Shown here one piece after another: positions 45,254 to 51,517 of a stretch of 51,517 bases of DNA; position 1 is the stretch's first letter, and each line of letters starts with the position of its first letter. The notes below the pieces were generated by a model. That model was given only the letters and a program-made list of their open reading frames with translations. It searched no databases and was not told where the DNA came from. The position numbers and the translations under genes were made by a program. Origin of the DNA: Alphaproteobacteria bacterium (lineage in GTDB: Bacteria > Pseudomonadota > Alphaproteobacteria > Micavibrionales > Micavibrionaceae); contig JAGRIJ010000035.1 of NCBI GenBank assembly GCA_020443295.1, positions 1-51,517 on the forward strand. The letters are read 5' to 3'.

Positions 45254-48200
45254 TTAATGCTCAGTAACCTTCAGGATGCCTTTTTGGACTCTTAGGACAT
45301 CGCGTGCCTGAGCGCTGAGCGACCAGCGTCCGGGAAGGCTTAAAACCGCGGTTTTCCTATGATCCAGCAGAATAAAGAGCTCGATTGCGGAGTTTCCGGC
45401 CCCCTCTATTTCAAGAAATTCCTTTATTCTTTTTGCCGGGGCGGCGCTATCGAGGACGATGGAGATATTCATGATCCTGCCTTCCAGTTGCTTATCCAAT
45501 GGTTCAAGGCCAAAACAGGTCATGCGGAGTTGATCCTCGCGCTGTTCGGCATCCACCGTCAGAAGCAGAGTTTGGCCGGGCTCAAGAATTTCGCGGGTTT
45601 CGTGCAGGATATCGGAAAAAACCGTGACCTCATACACCCCGGTTGGGTCGGAAAGCTGCAAAAAGGCGTAACGGTTGCCCTTTTGAGAGACTTTTTCGGA
45701 CTTTTTCAGCAGCACGCCGGCCATTTTAACGCGCAAGGCCGGCTTTTCACGCATCTGCGTTTCCAAGTCCGCTATGCTCAGAATATTCATGCGGTCGAGC
45801 TGGCTTCGCCGTGAATCCAGCGGATGCGCCGAAAGATAAAAGCCAATGGCAGAGAATTCAAAGCCCAGCTGTTCCAAGGGAGTCCAAGGGTTTGCCTTTG
45901 GCAGATCAGGCATTCCCAGATTGCCGGTTTGCGCGTCACCGAAGAGGCTGACCTGCCCTGAGGCGCGTTCATTTTGCAAAGTCTGGGCGAAACGCAGTAT
46001 TGTTTCCGCCCCTGCAAAAACCTGTGCGCGGTCAGGTACAACGCTGTCAAACGCTCCCGCAGCGGCCATCTGCTCAAGTTGCCTGCGATTCATGGATTTT
46101 GGATCAATTCTCTTGGCAAAGTCTTCGAGGGAGGTGAATTTTCCATCCTTTTCCCGCTCCTGAACCAAGGCCTGCATGGCGTGCTCCCCTACTCCCTTCA
46201 GAGCCGCCAGCGCGTAACGAACCGTGCCGTCTTCGACCGAAAAATCAGCCTGAGAGGCATTAATGTCGGGGGGCAGAAGCGAAATACCCATGCGGTCGAG
46301 ATCCTGTTTGAAAAGCGCCAGCTTATCCGTGTTTCCTTTATCGTAGGTCATGGAGGCCGCCATGAACTCCTCCGGGTAATTCGCCTTCAGCCATGCCGTC
46401 CAATACGCAATGAGGGCATAAGCGGCCGCGTGGGATTTGTTGAATCCGTAGCCCGCAAACTTGGCGATCTGCTCGAAGATGAAGGCCGCCTGATCCGCGC
46501 TGACGTCATGGCTTTCCTTTGCGCCCTTCAGGAACATGTCGCGCTGAGCGTCCATTTCCTCCTTGATTTTTTTTCCCATAGCGCGGCGCAGGAGGTCCGC
46601 ACCGCCTAATGAATACCCCGCCAGAGACTGGGCCGCCTGCATAACCTGTTCCTGATAAATCATGATCCCATAGGTTTCTTCGAGGTAAGGCCTCAAGACG
46701 GGATGCAGGTAGTCGGGCGCCTCTTTTTCCTCCTTCACGCTGATATATTTGGGAATATTGTCCATAGGACCGGGACGGTAGAGGGAGACCAGCGCGATGA
46801 TGTCTTCAAAGCGGTTAGGCTTCATCTTCCGCAGAGTATCGCGCATGCCCGCGCTTTCCAGCTGGAAGACACCCACCGTATCCCCTGCGGACATGAGAGC
46901 GTAGGATTTCGGGTCATCAAGAGGAATGTCGAGCGTTTCAATCTTACAGTTTTTTGCTTTCAGCATATCCAGCGTACGCTGGATGACGGTCATTGTTTTC
47001 AATCCGAGAAAGTCAAACTTGATCAGGCCGGCCTGTTCCACGGATTTCATATTGAATTGCGTTACAGGCATATCCGAGCGCGGATCGCGGTACAGGGGAA
47101 CGACCTCGTGCAGGGGCCGATCGGAGATGACTACGCCCGCCGCGTGGGTCGAGGCGTGACGGTATAAACCTTCCAACTGCAAAGCAATGTCGATCAGTTT
47201 TCTTTGCGTTTCATCCTTGTCGCGCTCGTTACGGAGTTCGGCATCCTGTTCCAACGCCTGTTCCAGAGTAATCGGATTGGCAGGATTATTAGGAATGAGT
47301 TTTGCTATCCGGTCGACCTGTCCATAGGGTATTTGCAGGACACGCCCGACATCGCGCACGACGGCCCGCGCCTGTAGCTTACCGAATGTGATAATCTGAG
47401 CGACGCGATCATAACCGTATCTTTGCTGAACATACCGGATTACCTCATCGCGGCGGTCCTGACAAAAATCCACGTCGAAATCCGGCATGGAGACCCGTTC
47501 GGGATTCAAAAATCGTTCAAACAGAAGTCCGAGAGCGAGAGGATCAAGGTCTGTAATTTTCAAGGACCAGGCAACAACTGACCCTGCCCCGGAACCCCTG
47601 CCCGGACCGACCGGAATGTTCTGGTCCTTAGCCCAGCGGATGAAGTCGGAAACGATCAGAAAGTAGCCGGGAAAGCCCATATCGATAATCGTTTTCAGTT
47701 CGAACTCAAGGCGTTCCCGGTAGGGCTTGGCGATTTCCTCCCGTTTTTCCTTATTTTCGCTGCCTTCAAATACGAATTTCTCCAAGCGCCATTCCAGTCC
47801 TGCACGGGCCTGCTCCTGCAGTTCTTCAGATTCCGTCCGTCCGCTTTCACAGGTAAAGGCCGGGAGGATGCTTTTTGCGGGGCGCAACAAAAAGGAACAC
47901 CGCTGAGCGATTACCGCCGTGTTTGCCGTGGCTTCCGGCAAATCGGAAAAAAGGTCGATCATTTCCTGAGCGGATTTGAAGTCGTGTTCCGGTGTGACCC
48001 TGCGCCGGTCGGATTCACTGATATAGCGGCCTTCGGCAATACAGAGAAGAGCATCATGAGCTTCGTAGGCTTTGCGATTTTTGAAGTAACTGTCATTTGT
48101 GGCGACTAAGGGTATCTTTAAATCATAAGCGAGATCAATCAGCGCTTCTTCGACCGCCTCTTCTTCGCTCCAGCCATGCCGCTGGAGTTCCATATAGAGA

Positions 48201-48679
48201 CGACCGGGAAACATTTTCAAAAGATCCTGAAGAGTTTGCCTTGCCTCTTCGGGGCGATGATGCAGGAGAGCCTGAGCCGCGGCGCCTTTTAGTCCCCCCG
48301 TGAGACAAATGAGGCCTTCGCTGTGGGCCGCAAGATTTTCTTCGCTGGCCAGAAACTGAGCGCCATCAGCGCTATTCATATAGGTTTCGCTGACCAGTTT
48401 TGAAAGATTGCGATATCCCGTTTCGTTCTGAACAAGCAAGACAAGCTGGTGTCCGGGCTGTCCGACTGTCAGCTGGGCTCCGAGAATGGGCTGAATGCCG
48501 GCCTTAGCGGCCTCGGTCGCGAATTCCATGGCGCCAAACAGATTGTTTGTATCGGTCACAGCGACCGCAGGTATGTCGTTTGCCGCGCACAATTTTACAA
48601 GATCTTTAACCGTGATCGCCCCTTCGGCCAGGGAATAGGCAGAATGAACATGCAGATGGATAAAGGTCTTTGGGTTCAT
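45254..48679 (-). CDS. dnaE: DNA polymerase III alpha subunit
   Basis: Replicative polymerase subunit. 1141 residues from the ATG at 48679 (MNPKTFIHLHVHSAYS); a TTG-started frame adds eight residues and was rejected. Order of domains: PHP domain with HLHVHSAYSLAEG (8-20), palm with GPGRGSGAGSVVAW (358-371) and the catalytic aspartates in PDFDVDF (D402, D404), fingers (LVSLYRPGPMDNIP, YQEQVMQAAQSLAGY, GYGFNKSHAAAYAL), helix-hairpin-helix region, and a C-terminal OB domain (RVKMAGVLLKKSEKVSQKGN). It is the DnaE1 type. It is divergent from the large kinase-like gene, with 319 bases between. Secure. Confidence 0.98.
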   Translation of the reverse strand: MNPKTFIHLHVHSAYSLAEGAITVKDLVKLCAANDIPAVAVTDTNNLFGAMEFATEAAKAGIQPILGAQLTVGQPGHQLVLLVQNETGYRNLSKLVSETYMNSADGAQFLASEENLAAHSEGLICLTGGLKGAAAQALLHHRPEEARQTLQDLLKMFPGRLYMELQRHGWSEEEAVEEALIDLAYDLKIPLVATNDSYFKNRKAYEAHDALLCIAEGRYISESDRRRVTPEHDFKSAQEMIDLFSDLPEATANTAVIAQRCSFLLRPAKSILPAFTCESGRTESEELQEQARAGLEWRLEKFVFEGSENKEKREEIAKPYRERLEFELKTIIDMGFPGYFLIVSDFIRWAKDQNIPVGPGRGSGAGSVVAWSLKITDLDPLALGLLFERFLNPERVSMPDFDVDFCQDRRDEVIRYVQQRYGYDRVAQIITFGKLQARAVVRDVGRVLQIPYGQVDRIAKLIPNNPANPITLEQALEQDAELRNERDKDETQRKLIDIALQLEGLYRHASTHAAGVVISDRPLHEVVPLYRDPRSDMPVTQFNMKSVEQAGLIKFDFLGLKTMTVIQRTLDMLKAKNCKIETLDIPLDDPKSYALMSAGDTVGVFQLESAGMRDTLRKMKPNRFEDIIALVSLYRPGPMDNIPKYISVKEEKEAPDYLHPVLRPYLEETYGIMIYQEQVMQAAQSLAGYSLGGADLLRRAMGKKIKEEMDAQRDMFLKGAKESHDVSADQAAFIFEQIAKFAGYGFNKSHAAAYALIAYWTAWLKANYPEEFMAASMTYDKGNTDKLALFKQDLDRMGISLLPPDINASQADFSVEDGTVRYALAALKGVGEHAMQALVQEREKDGKFTSLEDFAKRIDPKSMNRRQLEQMAAAGAFDSVVPDRAQVFAGAETILRFAQTLQNERASGQVSLFGDAQTGNLGMPDLPKANPWTPLEQLGFEFSAIGFYLSAHPLDSRRSQLDRMNILSIADLETQMREKPALRVKMAGVLLKKSEKVSQKGNRYAFLQLSDPTGVYEVTVFSDILHETREILEPGQTLLLTVDAEQREDQLRMTCFGLEPLDKQLEGRIMNISIVLDSAAPAKRIKEFLEIEGAGNSAIELFILLDHRKTAVLSLPGRWSLSAQARDVLRVQKGILKVTEH

Positions 48680-48998
48680 AAACAATCCAACGGGACCCCT
48701 CAAAAGAGGCCCGAACTCGGTTAAGGAATCATCCTGATAACAGGACCATGGTATTTAAAGAGTCGGTGCAGGTGAAGGGTTTTTTTGGGTTAACCCCTTC
48801 ATTTTCTTTTATGTTTTTGCCCTCAGAAAAAAGTGGTCCCTGAATGATTCCGAGGCTATAATAAGTTAAATAAAATGCGGGAATGTTTTTAATATCAGTC
48901 TTTTAAAGCCCGTATTAGAAATCTGGATTGTCAGTCCACCTCCGCTTCGAGGATTTGGGCTAGAGTTATTTGAAGGGTTATAGGGGTCAGTTTTTACC
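48680..48998. promoter_or_regulatory. Divergent intergenic region between dnaE and the kinase-like gene
   Basis: 319 bases, AT-richer than its surroundings. Contents: a CCTC-AAAA-GAGG hairpin with flanking CGGG/CCCG at 48690-48714 near the dnaE start; a 31-codon plus-strand ORF at 48748-48843 with AGGA upstream, of doubtful reality; a GTGAAGGG/CCCTTCAT hairpin (48772-48802) followed by TTTTCTTTT; a GGGTTAACCC palindrome (48787-48796); and an exact TATAAT at 48857-48862 with a poor -35 (TGGTCC, 17 bases upstream). The last could drive the plus-strand gene, leaving a leader of about 130 bases. No tRNA or known regulatory RNA was recognised. Confidence 0.35.
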
Positions 48999-51517
48999 AT
49001 GGCTTACGCGCTTGCCGCACTTTTTGACAGTGCCGTTCAGGACAAAGGAAGGTTTACGATTTTCCGTCCTGAAAATACGCTTGAGCCTGTCGATATGGAT
49101 CTGCTGAAGCATATGCATCAAGCCTCGGGGCTGGACGTGCCCGATCTGGTGCGTCTTAAACCCGAACGGCTGGCCGAACAGTGGATCGCCGCGCTTATTC
49201 CTTTTGAAGTCAAGATAACGGATGACGAACACTTTCTGCAGGTTGCCAAGGAGGTGCGTGAAATCTGCGCCGAGAGTATAGATGTGGTCACAGAAGAGCT
49301 CGATCCCTATATCAAAAAAATGACGGAAAATGTCGATCATGCCATTGAGCAGGAATTTGAAGGAAAATCCTGGCCGAATCTTGATCTCGAAGTTTATGAC
49401 GCCGTTCACCAAATTCACCGTCTTATAGGGTTGCGGCAAGATCTTGGCCTTTGCACTTTTGATGAAGAAGAAACAAAGCGCCTTACTCGGGAGCTGGCCC
49501 TTTCGTTTTTCTACAACAGGGAAGCCGAGCATCTTGTGCAGCGTCATGTCGATAGCGGGATTGAAACGCTTCATCTTATGAATACGCCGGGCGTAGAGGT
49601 TTTGCCCGATGAGCGGGATGAGAAACACAAGCACATCCATGTCAGCGGAGGACAAGGTGCGGGGAAAACCCAGCTTAGCCGCAGGACTCTCGGGATCTTG
49701 AGGGATCAAGATAATCATTACGTGCGGATCAACAAAGATATTTTCCGGCCTCTTATGCTTGATCCCCAGCAGATGGGCGGCGAAAGCGATCTGACGAACC
49801 CGGCGGACCGCAAGCTTTATGGGCGCATCACCGAAGACGAACTGAATATGATCAAGAGGAAGCAGTGGAAAATCATTACTTCCTACGCCGATGACGGAAC
49901 GCTTCCCAACCTGCTGATCGACAGCACAAGCATCATTCGTCCCGAGCAGGTTGATGCTCTTACCGAACGCGGGGCTTCACTCACTGTTCTTTTTGTGCAT
50001 ACGCCTATTAATGAAGCGCGCCGAAGAATTACCGAACGGGCTTTGGGCGAAGGAATCCCCGGTATCGACAGTATGAGGGAAAGCCTTGAAAGCGAACTGC
50101 TGGAAGGGCATCGGGAATCTGCGCGCCAGGTTGCTTCTCTTCTCATTCACGGCGTCGGCAAAAACGTCAAGCTCAAGGTTCTGGACGGACGGTCTGCGGA
50201 CCGGACCAAGCCGGTCTATGCGCGGGTTGAACTGGATAAGGGCCGTATGGAGGTCAGCAACGTTCGCGCCATCCTTGAAATTTTTCATAAATCTAATCCT
50301 GAGAAGACAGCGACTGAACCGACCGATGACGACCTGATCGAACAAATTCCGAATTTTGATAAAATCGCTTCTGTCATGGGCGAGATTGCCTTTCTTGATC
50401 CTGAGACCCAAAAAACCCTGGCCGTCTATAACAACAGGGAAGGTCTTGTCATTCATGATGAGGAAAGGTTTTTAGATGAGTATGAGGGGACTCTGACTTC
50501 TAAAGTCACGGAACGGCTCTATCAATTCTTTAATACGCATAAATCTGCAATGCTCCGCAGTATCGCAGAAAAAAGAGGACGTATTTTTGAAACGCGTAAA
50601 CCCTTTGGCGACGGTGAGACTTCGCAGGTTATTACGGATAAGTATGAAACCGAAGTGCCCATCGTGGATCAAAGCGGTTATATTGAAGACGATGGCGAGA
50701 GCCGCACCTTGGAATGGCGGCATCTTGCCAAAAGAGGAAAGTTTCTTGACGGCAGTTTTGATCCGTGGCGCAAGGCCGCCCCTGACGATATCCGTATCTT
50801 ATCTGCCCACGCCGTTACGAATGCATGGTTGAGCGATCGTGTGATCAACCAGATTGCAGATAATGTCGCAGAACAGTTGAAAGCCGCCGGGCAAACCGGA
50901 AAGCCCGTCACCGTGCATATTGCGCATCCGATTAAGGACCATACCCGCCCGGGAGTTAATATCAATTTTATGGTGCTGGATTATACTTCAGAACTTTCCA
51001 AACGGCTTAATCTTGCCATGAAAGACCGGCATCAGGACCTGCCTGTTACTTTTGCGAACGACAGGCCTTTGCTGGCACTGGCCAGCGACAAGTCCACCCG
51101 GACAACGGCCGGAACGCTGGAGCGTTTAACCTCTCAACCCTATTATGACTATGAAGTGTTTCAGGAAGGCGATTATGTTTTGTTTGCGGACGAGCATGTG
51201 CAAGCTGGAGGTGTTATGCTGGCTGCCAGAAATATCGCTAATTCCAGGAATATTCATGTTCTAGGTTATACGGCGCTTTCATCGCATAATCTTGGGGCCG
51301 ACCTCAGGATCAATCCCAGCATCAGCATGGCGCTGGAAACAGCCCTTGACGAATGCGCCCGACAAAATCACAGCAATCCCGAGGATTTTCGAAAAGATCT
51401 GGATGAAGCGTTAGGGCAAGTCGGACTCAGCCGCGATACTCTTTCCAACCTGGAGGGGTTAATCCTGATTGCTTATTTTCTCGACGGGCGGGAGGAATCC
51501 AGAAGGAGCTGGTTTGA
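48999..51517 (+). CDS. Large multidomain protein: zeta-toxin-like P-loop kinase plus possible PRTase-like domain (3' end outside window)
   Basis: I translated an uninterrupted plus-strand frame from the ATG at 48999 to the window end: 839 codons, no stop. A TAG lies in frame just upstream (48981-48983), so this ATG is the first possible start; AGGGG precedes it by 12 bases. Residues 1-210 are helical and acidic, unrecognised. Residues about 212-390 look like a zeta-toxin/AAA-type kinase: Walker A GGQGAGKT (217-224), INKDIFRPLM with Asp247 and Arg250 as in the zeta IxxDxxR motif, LLIDSTSIIRP (305-315), then an Arg-rich helix (NEARRRITERAL, from 338). Residues 390-635 are unrecognised. From about 638 (VHIAHPIKDHTRPG) there may be a phosphoribosyltransferase-like domain whose PRPP-type loop would be YVLFADEHVQAGG (726-738). 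No export signal. The kinase call is moderate, the PRTase call weak; biological role unknown. Confidence 0.75.
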   Translation, partial: MAYALAALFDSAVQDKGRFTIFRPENTLEPVDMDLLKHMHQASGLDVPDLVRLKPERLAEQWIAALIPFEVKITDDEHFLQVAKEVREICAESIDVVTEELDPYIKKMTENVDHAIEQEFEGKSWPNLDLEVYDAVHQIHRLIGLRQDLGLCTFDEEETKRLTRELALSFFYNREAEHLVQRHVDSGIETLHLMNTPGVEVLPDERDEKHKHIHVSGGQGAGKTQLSRRTLGILRDQDNHYVRINKDIFRPLMLDPQQMGGESDLTNPADRKLYGRITEDELNMIKRKQWKIITSYADDGTLPNLLIDSTSIIRPEQVDALTERGASLTVLFVHTPINEARRRITERALGEGIPGIDSMRESLESELLEGHRESARQVASLLIHGVGKNVKLKVLDGRSADRTKPVYARVELDKGRMEVSNVRAILEIFHKSNPEKTATEPTDDDLIEQIPNFDKIASVMGEIAFLDPETQKTLAVYNNREGLVIHDEERFLDEYEGTLTSKVTERLYQFFNTHKSAMLRSIAEKRGRIFETRKPFGDGETSQVITDKYETEVPIVDQSGYIEDDGESRTLEWRHLAKRGKFLDGSFDPWRKAAPDDIRILSAHAVTNAWLSDRVINQIADNVAEQLKAAGQTGKPVTVHIAHPIKDHTRPGVNINFMVLDYTSELSKRLNLAMKDRHQDLPVTFANDRPLLALASDKSTRTTAGTLERLTSQPYYDYEVFQEGDYVLFADEHVQAGGVMLAARNIANSRNIHVLGYTALSSHNLGADLRINPSISMALETALDECARQNHSNPEDFRKDLDEALGQVGLSRDTLSNLEGLILIAYFLDGREESRRSWF

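Noticed and set aside
48787..48796. GGGTTAACCC considered as a CtrA site
   Set aside because: No second TTAA at the required 7-base spacing; a plain palindrome is all that can be claimed.
48748..48843. 31-codon plus-strand ORF with AGGA upstream, considered as a toxin-antitoxin partner or leader peptide
   Set aside because: Too short to judge, no recognised family, and it spans a hairpin; recorded in the intergenic entry but not called as a gene.
48987..49718. Minus-strand ORF of 243 codons
   Set aside because: It is the shadow of the open plus-strand frame that starts at 48999 and carries the Walker A motif; the plus frame stays open for more than 2.5 kb.

Overview
The window is a piece of a Gram-negative, lipid A-making bacterial chromosome, almost certainly from an alphaproteobacterium. 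The evidence is gene order plus a few clade-typical traits. The order tpiA-secG-pyrG-kdsA-eno-ftsB-pdhA-pdhB-pdhC-lpdA-lipA, and the order ppiD/trpE, trpGDC-lexA-comEC-gltX-gltA-lpxB-lpxI-lpxA-fabZ-lpxD-ompH-bamA-rseP-dxr-cdsA-uppS-frr-pyrH-tsf-rpsB-dnaE, are backbones I know from that class. The pyruvate dehydrogenase E1 beta subunit carries its own lipoyl domain, UDP-diacylglucosamine hydrolysis uses LpxI, and lexA carries the direct-repeat operator GAAC-N7-GAAC. I cannot fix the genus; a deep or Micavibrio-like lineage would fit but is only a guess. Base composition looks close to 50% GC throughout. I found no tRNA, rRNA, IS element, phage gene or CRISPR array.

Region 1 (1-15302, all minus strand): tpiA, secG, pyrG, a TerB-like helical protein, kdsA, a small Ser/Ala-rich protein, eno, yqgE, ftsB, then the pyruvate dehydrogenase operon pdhA-pdhB-pdhC-lpdA and lipA (cut by the window edge). 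Four extra small genes, three of them exported or lipoprotein, are threaded between the pdh/lip genes. Region 2 (15442-23617, mostly plus): ppiD-trpE, an opposite-strand divergent polysaccharide deacetylase, trpG-trpD-trpC and lexA. Region 3: comEC (minus), then gltX and gltA (plus). Region 4 (28805-48679, minus): one long run for lipid A, outer-membrane assembly (ompH, bamA, two tandem RseP-type proteases), isoprenoid and phospholipid precursors (dxr, cdsA, uppS), translation (frr, pyrH, tsf, rpsB) and dnaE. Region 5 (48999-51517, plus): an incomplete reading frame of at least 839 codons with a zeta-toxin-like P-loop kinase module and a possible phosphoribosyltransferase-like module. It is the least ordinary gene here and the best candidate for something undescribed.

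Regulatory structure worth noting: a promoter plus LexA operator at lexA; a consensus-like promoter with a nearly leaderless start at ftsB, with a second GAAC-N7-GAAC and a perfect DnaA box upstream; and a branched RNA fold in the rpsB leader. There are also several perfect inverted repeats between genes (eno, tsf/pyrH, rpsB/tsf, dnaE/rpsB). Several gene starts were moved downstream of the longest possible frame, using start codon, ribosome-binding site and family N-terminus.
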